Source of the DNA: Clostridium thermobutyricum
GTDB taxonomy: Bacteria; Bacillota; Clostridia; Ch29
Direction: 5' to 3'
NCBI GenBank assembly: GCA_016841565.1
Contig: JAENYX010000001.1
Location: 1-64,000 of the forward strand
Length of the DNA: 64,000 nt
The notes below the pieces were generated by a model, which saw only the letters and a list, made by a program, of their open reading frames with translations, was not told the origin of the DNA and ran no database searches. Position numbers and translations under genes: made by a program. This document shows, in pieces, positions 20,079 through 30,748 of the stretch (position 1 is the stretch's first letter; each line of letters begins with the position of its first letter).

Positions 20079-20528
20079 ATGGCTATTAGGAATATAAGAG
20101 AAGAAAGAGATCCCATTCTGAGAAAAAAATGCAGAAAAGTTGATAACATCGACAATAGAATAACCACCCTTCTGGATGATATGGCCGAGACCATGAAGCA
20201 TGCCGAAGGGATAGGACTTGCAGCGCCACAGGTGGGTGTCCTGAGGGCTGTAATTATAGTTGATGTAGGTCAGGGACCGGTGGAATTAATCAATCCGGAG
20301 TTGATGGAGGCAAAGGGAAAGGAAGTAAAGGCAGAAGGCTGTTTGAGTATACCCGATAGAATCGGAGAGGTGGAAAGGCCCACATGGGTCAGGGTAAAGG
20401 GGCTCAACCGGGAGGGGCAAGAAGTGGAGATTACGGGTGAAGGTATGCTGGCGCGAGCTCTGTGTCATGAGATAGACCATCTTGACGGCATTTTGTTTAT
20501 TGATAAGCTCTATTCGGAAAGCAGGTGA
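20079..20528 (+). CDS. def: Peptide deformylase
   Basis: GIGLAAPQVG, AEGCLSIP, CHEIDHLDGILF. Confidence 0.97.
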   Translation: MAIRNIREERDPILRKKCRKVDNIDNRITTLLDDMAETMKHAEGIGLAAPQVGVLRAVIIVDVGQGPVELINPELMEAKGKEVKAEGCLSIPDRIGEVERPTWVRVKGLNREGQEVEITGEGMLARALCHEIDHLDGILFIDKLYSESR

Positions 20529-21466
20529 GCAATTTGAAGATGGTTTTTATGGGGACCCCGGATTTTGCAGTGGTAAGCTTGGATAGGCTAATAAGAGAGA
20601 ATTATGAAATAATAACAGTCATTACCCAGCCTGACCGCCCCAGTGGAAGAGGCAACAGGGTGCAGTCCCCGCCTGTAAAAGTGAGGGCTGACCAGGCCGG
20701 TGTCAGAGTAATGCAGCCCGAACGAATTAAGGATAAAGAAATTATCAGGGCATTGGAAGAGCTTAAGCCAGATATAATAATAGTAGTTGCTTACGGGCAG
20801 ATACTGCCCGGGGAGATTTTGGGCCTGCCGCCTCTGGGATGTATAAATGTACATGCTTCTTTGCTGCCTAAATACAGGGGAGCAGCACCTATAAACTGGA
20901 GTATTATAAATGGTGAAGAGCAAACAGGTATTACAACCATGTATATGGACAAAGGCCTGGATACCGGAGATATGCTGCTGCAGAGGACAACCGGAATAGG
21001 TGAGCATGAAACGGCCGGACAGCTTCACGACAGGCTTGCCATAATGGGCGCAGAACTGTTGACAGAGACATTATGCAAGCTGCAAAAGGGCGGCATAACT
21101 CCGGCAGCCCAGGATAACAAGATGGCAACTTACGCTCCTCAGATGGACAGGAGCACGGGCAAGGTAGACTGGGTTTTGGATGCAAGGAGTATTTATAACC
21201 TGATACGTGGAACCAATCCATGGCCGGGATGCTATACCCTGTATAACGGAGAACGGATGAAGCTGTTTAGTGCAAGGGTATTGGACCAACACAGCAGGGG
21301 GATTTGCGGAGAGATTACCGGTATGGAATCCGGAGGAATGGTTGTACAGACCGGCAGGGGCAGGATTCTTATTACCGAAATACAGATGCCGTCTTCAAGA
21401 AGGATGACTGTTGATGAATATGTAAGGGGCAACAGTATAAGTATGGGAAGAATACTGGGTGAGTGA
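20525..21466 (+). CDS. fmt: Methionyl-tRNA formyltransferase
   Basis: MVFMGTPDFAVVSLDRL, CINVHASLLPKYRGAAPINWSIINGE. Confidence 0.97.
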   Translation: MSNLKMVFMGTPDFAVVSLDRLIRENYEIITVITQPDRPSGRGNRVQSPPVKVRADQAGVRVMQPERIKDKEIIRALEELKPDIIIVVAYGQILPGEILGLPPLGCINVHASLLPKYRGAAPINWSIINGEEQTGITTMYMDKGLDTGDMLLQRTTGIGEHETAGQLHDRLAIMGAELLTETLCKLQKGGITPAAQDNKMATYAPQMDRSTGKVDWVLDARSIYNLIRGTNPWPGCYTLYNGERMKLFSARVLDQHSRGICGEITGMESGGMVVQTGRGRILITEIQMPSSRRMTVDEYVRGNSISMGRILGE

Positions 21467-22244
21467 CCATATGTACAATGATTACAGTTCGGCAGAGGAC
21501 AAAAGTATATTTACCCGTTTGTTAATACTAATGATGCTGTTTTCACTGTCTGTGGCAGCAGTTATGGTGTATATGCTGGTAAAACAGGACCGGTTGTTTA
21601 TAAGAATGGCGGTGATAACCCTGCTTGTCATGGCCGTAATAGTAATTTTAGCAATAATAGTTACTCTAATCTCTATTTTATTGATTTATTCGGGCAGGGG
21701 AAATCTGTCATCGGCGGGCAGAATAGTAAACAGGTTTTTAAATATAATGTTTTTTCCGGCATTAGGCTTTGGAAAACTGATAGGCCTGGAAAAGCAAAGG
21801 ATACAAAGGGCATACGCCTGCATAAACAATAGGATTGTTTATTCCAGCCGGCGGCATTTGCAGCCCGGAGATATTCTGCTGCTGTTGCCCCACTGTCTTC
21901 AAAACAGCCAATGCAGGCACAGGATAACGGTTGATATAAATAACTGTGCCGGATGCGGCAAGTGTCAGGTAGCTGATTTAGTAAGACTGGGAAAAGAACT
22001 GGGAATAAAAATTCAAATGGTGCCGGGAGGAACCCTTGCCAGGAAAATTATAATGGAAGTAAAACCAAGAGCAATAGTTGCAGTGGCCTGTGAGGCCGAT
22101 CTATGCAGCGGTATTCGTGATACCGGTCTGCTGCCTGTTATAGGGATATTGAACGAGAGGCCGCGGGGACCCTGCCGGGATACAATTGTAGATGTCGACA
22201 AAGTGGAAAAGGCAATCGGATTTTTAATCAATGGGAGGTATTAA
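21459..22244 (+). CDS. DUF116 domain membrane protein with Cys-rich C-terminus
   Basis: Two N-terminal hydrophobic segments; LLPHCLQNSQC…NNCAGCGKCQVADL…VACEADLCSGI; fmt-DUF116-yugP-rsmB synteny. Confidence 0.88.
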   Translation: MSDHMYNDYSSAEDKSIFTRLLILMMLFSLSVAAVMVYMLVKQDRLFIRMAVITLLVMAVIVILAIIVTLISILLIYSGRGNLSSAGRIVNRFLNIMFFPALGFGKLIGLEKQRIQRAYACINNRIVYSSRRHLQPGDILLLLPHCLQNSQCRHRITVDINNCAGCGKCQVADLVRLGKELGIKIQMVPGGTLARKIIMEVKPRAIVAVACEADLCSGIRDTGLLPVIGILNERPRGPCRDTIVDVDKVEKAIGFLINGRY

Positions 22245-22246
22245 CC

Positions 22247-22930
22247 ATGTTTCTTTACGGAGATTCAACTTTTATACTGCTGATACCGGCTATACTCCTT
22301 TCCCTGTACGCACAGACAAAAATAAGCAGTACCTTCAGGAAGTATTCAAAGGTGGCAGGACAAAATGGGTATACCGCCAGCGATGTTGCCAGAAGAATAC
22401 TGGACATGAACGGATTAAACAATGTAAGAATTGAGAGGGTAAGGGGCAACCTCACCGACCATTACGACCCCAGAAAACAAGTGTTAAGGCTGTCGGATAC
22501 GGTTTTTGGAAGCACTTCCATAGCAGCTCTCGGGGTTGCCGCCCACGAAGCAGGCCATGCTGTGCAGCATTCCACAGGATATATGCCATTGCTGATGAGG
22601 AATACCATAGCGCCGGTGGCCGGTTTTGGCTCAAGCCTGTCATGGATTCTCATTTTAGTGGGTTTTCTGTACAACAGCCTTTCTCTTATACAGTTGGGAA
22701 TTGTTTTCTTCCTGGCGGTGGTCATTTTTCAGCTTATTACCCTTCCGGTAGAACTGAATGCCAGCAGCAGAGCAATAGCCATGCTGACCGACAGCGGGAT
22801 TATTACAGGTCAGGAAGTAACCCCTGCAAAAAAAGTACTTAATGCAGCAGCACTGACTTATGTAGCTGCGGCTCTGACTGCAATATTGCAGCTGCTGAGA
22901 TTCATTATGCTGGCAAACAGGAGAAGGTAA
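22247..22930 (+). CDS. Zinc metallopeptidase, YugP-type
   Basis: AALGVAAHEAGHAVQHSTGY (HExxH-like HEAGH) with TM segments. Confidence 0.93.
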   Translation: MFLYGDSTFILLIPAILLSLYAQTKISSTFRKYSKVAGQNGYTASDVARRILDMNGLNNVRIERVRGNLTDHYDPRKQVLRLSDTVFGSTSIAALGVAAHEAGHAVQHSTGYMPLLMRNTIAPVAGFGSSLSWILILVGFLYNSLSLIQLGIVFFLAVVIFQLITLPVELNASSRAIAMLTDSGIITGQEVTPAKKVLNAAALTYVAAALTAILQLLRFIMLANRRR

Positions 22931-22949
22931 TGATACGGGAGAGAATAAT

Positions 22950-24302
22950 GTGAATAAAAACAACGCCAGGGAAATAGCTTTAAAGATAATACAAAAAACA
23001 ACTGAGCAGCACGGGTACCCAAATGTACTTTTGAATCATGCATTTAAAAGGGCAGAGTTTTCGGCTGAGGATAAAGCTCTAACAGTACGTTTGGTATACG
23101 GGGTACTGGAGAACAAACTATACCTTGACTGGGTGATAAAAAGGTATTCACGGCTGAAGTCAGGCAAAACCTCAGCATGGGTTTACAATATACTGAGAAT
23201 GTCGGTATTTCAGCTTCTGTTTATGGACAGGATACCCTCCTTTGCAGTGGTTAATGAAGGAGTGGAGCTTGCAAAAAAATATGCCGGCAGCAAGGCTGCG
23301 GGTTTTGTTAACGGATTGCTGAGGAATGTAATAAGAAACCCCGAAAAAACAGAGCCTCCGTCAAAGGAACCCGACCCCGCCCTCCATATGAGTATCAAAT
23401 ACTCTCATCCATTGTGGATGGTTAAGGACTGGATAGAAAGGTTTGGGCAGGATTTTACCCAGGAGCTCTGCAAGGCAAACAACCAAACGCCGGAACTGGT
23501 GCTGAGGGTAAATACCCTTAAAACCGACCGGAACGGGCTGGCAGAAATACTAAGTCAACAGGGTATCAAGTCGCAAAACGGAAAATTCAGTGATGCGGCA
23601 CTAAGCATTGATAAAGGAACCGACATATTTTCAGGCCGGGCGTATTCCGACGGGTTATTTTATGTGCAGGATGAGAGCTCCATGCTGGCGGTGGAGGTGC
23701 TAAACCCTAAACAGGGACAACTGGTGGTGGATGTTTGCAGTGCACCGGGAGGCAAGGCCACCTATGCCGCCCAGCTTATGAAAGACAATGGGAAAATACT
23801 TGCAAGAGATATTAGTGACAGCAAGCTGGAATTGGTAAAGGAGAACTGTAACAGGCTTGGTATAAGCTGCATAGAAACCAGCCGCTTTGACGCCCTGCTG
23901 ACGGATGAGTTACTAGTGGGAAGGGCCGACAGGGTTTTTGTGGACGCGCCCTGCTCGGGGCTGGGCATAATAAGAAGGAAGCCGGATATCAAATGGAAGA
24001 AAGACAGAATACAATATAAGGCCCTTGTGAAAATGCAGAGTAGGATTCTGGCAAATGCCGCCCGGTATTTAAAGCCGGGAGGGCACCTGGTTTACAGTAC
24101 ATGTACAATAATGCCCGAGGAAAACCAGGAGATTGTCCTGGACTTTGTCGGGCAGAACCCCCGGTATAGGATGTGCGATTTTTCGGAACTGCTTTCCGAA
24201 AAGCTTGGTAAAAAGAGCGTGAAGAATGGTTGTTTGCAGCTGTTTCCCAATATCCATGGAACCGATGGTTTTTTTATAAGCAAAATTGTTAGAACAAAGT
24301 GA
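22950..24302 (+). CDS. rsmB: 16S rRNA m5C967 methyltransferase
   Basis: NusB-like N-terminus; VCSAPGGKATYAAQLM, DAPCSGLGIIRRKPDIKW, YSTCTIMPEENQEIV. Confidence 0.97.
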   Translation: MNKNNAREIALKIIQKTTEQHGYPNVLLNHAFKRAEFSAEDKALTVRLVYGVLENKLYLDWVIKRYSRLKSGKTSAWVYNILRMSVFQLLFMDRIPSFAVVNEGVELAKKYAGSKAAGFVNGLLRNVIRNPEKTEPPSKEPDPALHMSIKYSHPLWMVKDWIERFGQDFTQELCKANNQTPELVLRVNTLKTDRNGLAEILSQQGIKSQNGKFSDAALSIDKGTDIFSGRAYSDGLFYVQDESSMLAVEVLNPKQGQLVVDVCSAPGGKATYAAQLMKDNGKILARDISDSKLELVKENCNRLGISCIETSRFDALLTDELLVGRADRVFVDAPCSGLGIIRRKPDIKWKKDRIQYKALVKMQSRILANAARYLKPGGHLVYSTCTIMPEENQEIVLDFVGQNPRYRMCDFSELLSEKLGKKSVKNGCLQLFPNIHGTDGFFISKIVRTK

Positions 24303-24483
24303 TGTGCGTTTCCGGCGCATCACTTCATATCTGTAAAAAAGAATAAGCCCCATCGTATTGCTGATGGAATGCCGTACAATTGTCGGCTCATCTAAATATG
24401 GTGATAACCAAGCGGGGCGTGTGTTATAATATGGATATATTATAAACAGCTGTTGTGTTGTATAATGTATAGAAGGTGAAAAA

Positions 24484-25524
24484 ATGCAGCAGAAAAATAT
24501 GCTGGATATGTCCGAGCAAGATCTTAAGGAAATTGTCAGTGGACTTGGGTATCCCGAATACAGGTGCAATCAGATTTTTAACTGGCTTTACAAAGGAACA
24601 GCCCACTTCGGCGATATGAAGAATCTGCCCCGGCAGTTGATTGACCGGCTGGAGGAGAATTATGTTACCGGTATTCCGGAAATATTAAAAAAGCAGGTAT
24701 CCCGGTTGGACGGTACAACTAAATATTTGGTAAAGTATAGAGACGGCAGCATAGTTGAATGCGTACATTTAACATATCAATTCGGCAGAACTGTGTGTGT
24801 ATCAAGCCAGGTTGGATGCCGGATGTCGTGTACTTTTTGTGCCTCCACCAAGGGAGGACTGGTTCGCAACCTCTCGGCCGGTGAAATGCTGGCACAGGTA
24901 CTGGTGGTACAAAGAGACATGAAAAAAAGGATATCCAATGTGGTTATTATGGGAAGCGGTGAACCTCTGGATAATTATGAAAATGTTATTAGGTTTGTCC
25001 GGATACTTGGTAATAAAGAAGGACTGAACATAGGGTTAAGACATGTGACCCTATCCACCTGCGGGTTGGTTTCGGAAATAAAAAGACTTGCCGAGCAGGG
25101 GCTTCCCATCACCTTGTCGGTTTCACTGCATGCGGCTGATGATGAAACCCGCCGGTATTTGATGCCGGTGGCTAAAAAATATAAAATAGAAGAGGTGCTG
25201 GACAGCTGCAGGTATTATATTGAACGGACAGGCAGGAAGATAACCTTTGAATATGCACTGGTTGAAGGAGTAAATGACAGTCATGAGGATGCGGCAAAGC
25301 TGGCTTCAATACTCAGGGGCATGCTGTGCAACGTTAATCTGATTCCGGTTAACCCGGTTGAGGGATCGGGCTATAATCAGCCCGAGGCGGGCAAAGTAAG
25401 AAGGTTCAAAAAAATACTGGCGGACAGAGGTGTTTCGGTTACCGTAAGGCGAGAGATGGGAAGAGATATTGGGGGAGCATGCGGTCAGCTTAAGGCGGGG
25501 TACATAAAGGGAGAGAAGGTTTAA
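24484..25524 (+). CDS. rlmN: 23S rRNA A2503 methyltransferase (radical SAM)
   Basis: SSQVGCRMSCTFCASTKGGLVRNL, SLHAADDETRRYLMPV. Confidence 0.97.
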   Translation: MQQKNMLDMSEQDLKEIVSGLGYPEYRCNQIFNWLYKGTAHFGDMKNLPRQLIDRLEENYVTGIPEILKKQVSRLDGTTKYLVKYRDGSIVECVHLTYQFGRTVCVSSQVGCRMSCTFCASTKGGLVRNLSAGEMLAQVLVVQRDMKKRISNVVIMGSGEPLDNYENVIRFVRILGNKEGLNIGLRHVTLSTCGLVSEIKRLAEQGLPITLSVSLHAADDETRRYLMPVAKKYKIEEVLDSCRYYIERTGRKITFEYALVEGVNDSHEDAAKLASILRGMLCNVNLIPVNPVEGSGYNQPEAGKVRRFKKILADRGVSVTVRREMGRDIGGACGQLKAGYIKGEKV

Positions 25525-25542
25525 AGGATTGGGGGGAGGCTT

Positions 25543-26283
25543 ATGAAAGCCGGAGCATCTACCGATATTGGGATGAGCAGGATAATGAATCAGGATAGCT
25601 ATTATTGCTCGACAGGAGTAAAAAGTCCATACCTTTATATTGTAGCTGATGGCATGGGCGGACATAACGGCGGGGAAATAGCCAGCAAGACATCCGTTGA
25701 TACCATAAGTACGTTTATATCATCAAACCGGGAAAAACCCCAATACGTGAAGAACAGGCTGCTTATGATAAAGGAAGCTATGAATAAGGCTAATAACGTA
25801 GTGTACAACCGTGCCAGGGACAACCGGGAGCTGAGAGGGATGGGAACTACTCTGACCATGGCGGTGGTTGAAGAGAGGAAACTCTATATAGGCCATATAG
25901 GGGACAGCAGGATGTATCTCATAAGAGGGGGAGAGTTAAAAAAACTGACCGAAGACCATTCCCTGGTAGCAGAGTTGATTAAAAATGGGAGTATTTCCCC
26001 CGAAGAGGGAGATAAGCATCCTCAAAAAAATGTTATAACCAGGGCATTGGGTACAGAATTACCGGTGGAAATGGACCTGGACATAATTAATCTGGAAGAT
26101 GGCGATACCATGCTCCTGTGTACCGACGGTCTTACAAATATGCTCACAATGGAAGAAATAATGGAACTATTAAGCATCGGGGAGGATCCGCAGTTTCTGT
26201 CCGAAACATTGGTGAAAGAGGCGAACAATAAGGGCGGCAAAGACAATGTAACAGCTATTGTAGTGAAAGTGGGGTGGAATTGA
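25543..26283 (+). CDS. prpC: PP2C-type Ser/Thr phosphatase
   Basis: SYYCSTG…VADGMGGHNGGEIAS, HIGDSRMYLI, KDNVTAIVVK; adjacent PASTA kinase. Confidence 0.95.
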   Translation: MKAGASTDIGMSRIMNQDSYYCSTGVKSPYLYIVADGMGGHNGGEIASKTSVDTISTFISSNREKPQYVKNRLLMIKEAMNKANNVVYNRARDNRELRGMGTTLTMAVVEERKLYIGHIGDSRMYLIRGGELKKLTEDHSLVAELIKNGSISPEEGDKHPQKNVITRALGTELPVEMDLDIINLEDGDTMLLCTDGLTNMLTMEEIMELLSIGEDPQFLSETLVKEANNKGGKDNVTAIVVKVGWN

Positions 26284-28199
26284 TGATTGGCAAAGTATTG
26301 GGAAACAGGTATGAAATTGTGGAGAAAATTGGCAGCGGCGGCATGTCTCTTGTATATAAAGCCCGATGTAGCCTCTTAAACAGATATGTCGCGGTAAAAA
26401 TACTCAGGCCTGAATTTACCAGCGACGAAGGTTTCGTAAAGAAATTCAGGCAGGAATCCCAGGCTGCGGCCAGCTTGTCACACCAGAATATTGTGGGCAT
26501 TTATGATGTGGGCGAAGACCAGGACATACATTATATAGTGATGGAATATATCGAGGGTAAGACTCTTAAGCAGCTTATAAAGGAAAAGACTAGAATTGAG
26601 CCTTTCCAGGCAGCAGAGATAGCACAGCAAATCTGTAAAGCGCTGGTACATGCCCATAAAAACCACATAGTTCACAGAGATATTAAACCCCATAATATTC
26701 TGATGACAAAGGAAGGCACTGCAAAGGTTACCGATTTTGGTATAGCAAGGGCGGTGACAAGCTCTACGGTGACCAATACAGGAAGCGTTATTGGATCGGT
26801 TCACTACTTTTCTCCCGAGCAGGCAAGGGGAGGATATATTGATGAAAAATCAGACTTATATTCTTTAGGTATAGTGCTGTATGAAATGGTGACAGGGAAG
26901 GTACCATTCGAAGGGGAAAGCCCAATATCTATTGCTCTAAAGCATCTGCAGGAATCGGTAATCCCTCCGGCGCAGATAATGGATGGGATTCCGGCGGGAC
27001 TCGAACAGATAATTATGAAAGCCACACAAAAAGACCCGGGCAGCCGGTATGAAACTGCAACCGAAATGCTGGAGGATTTAAAGGCCTTTTTAAAGAATCA
27101 TGATATAGTATTTGATAATATGGATTTCGAAGAAGAAAGCAGCCCCACAATTGTTATGCCTGCTGTGGGAGATGCTGGCGCAGGAAAGGGGAACGACAGC
27201 ATTAAGAAGGTAAATAGAGGAAAAAGGAAAACCAAAACAAAGAAACCTTATATTATTTTAGCCGTAATAATGCTGGCGCTTATAGCAGTTGGATACGGCG
27301 GCAGCATTCTGATGAAGGAACTGCTTTTTGTCAAGGCTGTTAAGGTACCCAATATAGTAGGTAAGACCGAACAGGAGGCCATGGAAGAACTGGATAGAGT
27401 CGGCCTTAAAATGGAGATTAGGGAGAAACAGAGTAATCCTCATTTCCCTGCCGGTACAATAATTCAGCAGCACCCCAAGGCCGAGACCGAAAATAAGGTC
27501 AGCAATCCGGTACTGGTAATAATAAGCCTCGGGCCGGAAAAAACCGAAGTGCCGTACCTTATAAATCTAAGCTCGGCCGAGGCGCAGGTCATGCTGCAAA
27601 AGGCAGGACTAAGCGACGGCAGTGTTGCCACCCGTTTTAGCGAGACGGTGACCGTAGGGGTAGTAATGGACCAAGACCCTCAGCCGGGAATAATGGTTGA
27701 CGAGGGGACCCAGGTTAATTTGGTTGTAAGCTCGGGGCCAAAACTGAAGCAGACCAGTGTCCCTCCGGTGGTTGGGCTTGACCTTCAGACTGCAAAAACC
27801 AGAATACAAAACGCCAAAATGATAGTAGGGGATACATACCCTCAGGAAAGCGACCTGGTGCCCGAAGGCTTTATATTGAGGCAGAGCCTACCTCCCAATA
27901 GCATAGTTGAAGAAGGTGCATCCATAGGTCTTTGGGTCAGTACCGGTAAAAAGGAAGCCCCGCCTGTGGAGGGGACCAAGATTCTGACAATAAACCTGCC
28001 CGAGGGAAGCAAGGACGTTAAGGTGACAGTCAAGAAGTACCAGGACGGCGTTGAAGAGATAGAATACCAGATGAGACATGATGCCGACGAAGGGCCGCTA
28101 AAGGTGCCGGTAACGGCCAAGGGAGAGGTCAGGGTTGTGGTTCTGTTTGACAACGTAAAGCAGTTGGATGAGATAATCGATTTCAGCAAGGGGGATTAG
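26283..28199 (+). CDS. prkC: Ser/Thr protein kinase with PASTA domains
   Basis: IGSGGMSLVYKA, IVHRDIKPHNILM, DFGIARA, then TM and repeated PASTA segments (VKVPNIVGKTEQEAMEEL…). Confidence 0.97.
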   Translation: MIGKVLGNRYEIVEKIGSGGMSLVYKARCSLLNRYVAVKILRPEFTSDEGFVKKFRQESQAAASLSHQNIVGIYDVGEDQDIHYIVMEYIEGKTLKQLIKEKTRIEPFQAAEIAQQICKALVHAHKNHIVHRDIKPHNILMTKEGTAKVTDFGIARAVTSSTVTNTGSVIGSVHYFSPEQARGGYIDEKSDLYSLGIVLYEMVTGKVPFEGESPISIALKHLQESVIPPAQIMDGIPAGLEQIIMKATQKDPGSRYETATEMLEDLKAFLKNHDIVFDNMDFEEESSPTIVMPAVGDAGAGKGNDSIKKVNRGKRKTKTKKPYIILAVIMLALIAVGYGGSILMKELLFVKAVKVPNIVGKTEQEAMEELDRVGLKMEIREKQSNPHFPAGTIIQQHPKAETENKVSNPVLVIISLGPEKTEVPYLINLSSAEAQVMLQKAGLSDGSVATRFSETVTVGVVMDQDPQPGIMVDEGTQVNLVVSSGPKLKQTSVPPVVGLDLQTAKTRIQNAKMIVGDTYPQESDLVPEGFILRQSLPPNSIVEEGASIGLWVSTGKKEAPPVEGTKILTINLPEGSKDVKVTVKKYQDGVEEIEYQMRHDADEGPLKVPVTAKGEVRVVVLFDNVKQLDEIIDFSKGD

Positions 28200-28200
28200 G

Positions 28201-29106
28201 ATGTGCCAAGGCAGGATTGTAAAAGGAATAGGGGGTTTTTACTACGTAGATACCAATTTGGGTCTGATTGAATGCAGACCAAGGGGTATTTTCAGGAAGG
28301 ACAACCTAACTCCTTTGGTGGGAGACAGGGTAAAAATTTCTCTTGTCCAAGGCAATACCCTACAGGGAGTAATCCAGGAAATCCTGCCAAGGAAAAATCA
28401 ACTTTTACGTCCTAACGTAGCCAATGTGGAGCAGTGCGTTGTGGTGTCGGCAGTGGCGAGGCCAAAGCCGGATTTGCTGCTGCTAGACAGACTGTTGGTA
28501 TTGGCCGTGGTTAATGGTCTGGATTCGATTATTTGCTTTAATAAAATGGATCTTGATTTATCGGGTGAATACAAGAATGTGATAGACACATACCGGCAGG
28601 CGGGATATAACGTAATATGTACCAGTACAAAGACCGGCCAGGGAATAGACAGGCTCATAGATGCGCTTAAAGACAAAGTATCGGTATTTGCAGGCATGTC
28701 GGGGGTCGGAAAAAGCAGCATAATGAACAGGCTGCAGCCTAAGCTGAACTTGAAAACAGGAGAAATAAGCCATAAATTACGAAGGGGCAGACACACCACC
28801 CGCCATGCCCAATTGCTTGAGCTTGAGTTTGGAGGTATGGTAGTCGATACTCCGGGATTTAGCTCCCTTAATCTTGGTTCGGTTAAAGAGCTGAGGGATA
28901 TTGAGGAGAGTGACTTTTGCTACTTTTACCCTGAATTTGAGGACTACCTTGAAAAATGCAGGTTCAAAGGCTGTATACACCTTAAGGAACCCGGATGCCG
29001 TGTAAAGCAGGCGGTGGAAGGGGATAAGATTGCTTCATTCAGATACGAGAATTATATTTGTCTGTTGGAGGAACTGCGACAGAGCAGGAGGAGAAAATAT
29101 GACTAA
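28201..29106 (+). CDS. rsgA: Ribosome small-subunit-dependent GTPase A
   Basis: FAGMSGVGKSSIMNRL, RGRHTTRHAQLLEL, VDTPGFSSL, CRFKGCIHLKEPGCRV. Confidence 0.97.
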   Translation: MCQGRIVKGIGGFYYVDTNLGLIECRPRGIFRKDNLTPLVGDRVKISLVQGNTLQGVIQEILPRKNQLLRPNVANVEQCVVVSAVARPKPDLLLLDRLLVLAVVNGLDSIICFNKMDLDLSGEYKNVIDTYRQAGYNVICTSTKTGQGIDRLIDALKDKVSVFAGMSGVGKSSIMNRLQPKLNLKTGEISHKLRRGRHTTRHAQLLELEFGGMVVDTPGFSSLNLGSVKELRDIEESDFCYFYPEFEDYLEKCRFKGCIHLKEPGCRVKQAVEGDKIASFRYENYICLLEELRQSRRRKYD

Positions 29107-29761
29107 ATTGGCTCCATCTCTGCTTTCGGCCAATTTTGCACGGCTGGAAGACGAGATGGCAATGGTTGAAAGGGGAGGAGCCGACTGGATACATATTGAT
29201 GTAATGGACGGGCACTTTGTACCGAATATTACCATTGGGCCTCCGGTTATAAGGAGTATAAGGAAAGTATCCCGCCTCCCCTTTGATGTTCATTTAATGA
29301 TAGAAAACGCCGATAGGTGTCTGGAGGATTTTGCAGCGGCTGGAGCAGACATAATTACCGTTCATTGGGAGTCCTGTGCCCATATACACAGAACGGTTTC
29401 TAAAATAAAGGAACTGGGGAAAATGGCCGGAATATCCATTAATCCCGCCACCCCGGTGGATTTAATGAAGCATATGCTGGCTGAGGTGGACCTGGTACTG
29501 CTTATGAGCGTAAACCCCGGCTTTGGGGGGCAAAAGTTTATACCGATGGTTTTAAGCAAGATTGAGTATCTGAATACTCTCAGGGAAAACGGCAGGTATG
29601 GTTTTGAAATAGAAGTGGACGGAGGCATAAACCTGGATAATGCAGGGAAGGTACTGGATGCCGGGGCAACGGTTCTGGTGGCCGGTTCGTCGGTATACGG
29701 CGCCGACCCGGTAGAGGACAGAGTTAGGGAGTTAAAAAGGGTAATGGGCGGTGGGATTTAA
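29099..29761 (+). CDS. rpe: Ribulose-phosphate 3-epimerase
   Basis: LAPSLLSANFARL, HIDVMDGHFVPNIT, MSVNPGFGGQKFI; ATG overlaps rsgA end. Confidence 0.97.
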   Translation: MTKLAPSLLSANFARLEDEMAMVERGGADWIHIDVMDGHFVPNITIGPPVIRSIRKVSRLPFDVHLMIENADRCLEDFAAAGADIITVHWESCAHIHRTVSKIKELGKMAGISINPATPVDLMKHMLAEVDLVLLMSVNPGFGGQKFIPMVLSKIEYLNTLRENGRYGFEIEVDGGINLDNAGKVLDAGATVLVAGSSVYGADPVEDRVRELKRVMGGGI

Positions 29762-29763
29762 TT

Positions 29764-30390
29764 ATGACGGCAGCAATTATAAGTCATGGAAGTATAGTGG
29801 ATTTTGAATTCCATATAAGGCTGCTCCAAGGTTGCAGCCTTATTGTATGTGCAGACGGGGGAGCTCTTTATGCAAAAAAAATGAATATACAACCCCACGC
29901 AATAATAGGAGATTTTGATTCCTGCAGCAGGGAATTTGCCGATAGCTTTGAAGGAGCCGAGGTAATACAATACCCTTCCGAGAAGGATAAGACCGATACC
30001 CAGCTGGCCGTTGAATACGTAATTTCCAAAGGAGAAAAAAATATAATGCTTTTGGGGGCTACCGGTACCAGGATTGATCATACCATGGCAAATCTTAACT
30101 TATTGCTTCTGATTATGAAAAGCGGAGCAAAGGGTGAAATTATCAACGAGTATAACAGAGCATTTATTATAAAGGATAAAATCCATATTAAAGATAAAGG
30201 ATCCATGGTTTCACTTATACCCTATGGAGGAGATGTAAAGGGTGTTACTCTAAAGGGATTTAAATACCCTCTGAATGAATTTACCATAAAAAAGGGAGAG
30301 TCAATAGGAGTAAGCAATGTACTGGAGCAGGAGACAGGGGAGATATGCATTCAAGAAGGAGTACTTCTAATAGTTCAGTCAACAGATTAA
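29764..30390 (+). CDS. thiN: Thiamine pyrophosphokinase
   Basis: VCADGGALYAKKMNIQPHAIIGDFDS…YPSEKDKTDTQLAVEY…GATGTRIDHTMANL. Confidence 0.95.
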   Translation: MTAAIISHGSIVDFEFHIRLLQGCSLIVCADGGALYAKKMNIQPHAIIGDFDSCSREFADSFEGAEVIQYPSEKDKTDTQLAVEYVISKGEKNIMLLGATGTRIDHTMANLNLLLLIMKSGAKGEIINEYNRAFIIKDKIHIKDKGSMVSLIPYGGDVKGVTLKGFKYPLNEFTIKKGESIGVSNVLEQETGEICIQEGVLLIVQSTD

Positions 30391-30423
30391 AGGTAGTATT
30401 TCACAAAATAACAGGTGTCAATA

Positions 30424-30687
30424 ATGGGGCTTCCTGAATACCATAGTATAAGGGAGCTTTTGTTTTGGTCAAAAACCGTATTATCGGGGTTGTTGACAGG
30501 CCTTAATAAAAATGGTTGGGAGGAGGAGGTTTTGAGAAGGTTTCACCTAAGGAGAATGGTAGGAATGGCAGCAATAGCAGCCGGGGCACTAATAATTGTT
30601 GTTTTTGTCCCGTCATGGGTCTGGTATATAATATTGGCTGCTTTACTATCCATACTGCTTTATAACTTATGGTGTTTATACTTATGA
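30424..30687 (+). CDS. Small membrane protein, unknown function
   Basis: Helical N-terminus then two hydrophobic segments; between thiN and spoVM. ORF opens at 30415 (GTG); ATG 30424 equally possible. Confidence 0.55.
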   Translation: MGLPEYHSIRELLFWSKTVLSGLLTGLNKNGWEEEVLRRFHLRRMVGMAAIAAGALIIVVFVPSWVWYIILAALLSILLYNLWCLYL

Positions 30688-30748
30688 TGTTATGTCACCA
30701 CCGTTACATAAAAGATAATGTATCGGCAGCAGCGGAGGTGGAGCAGGG

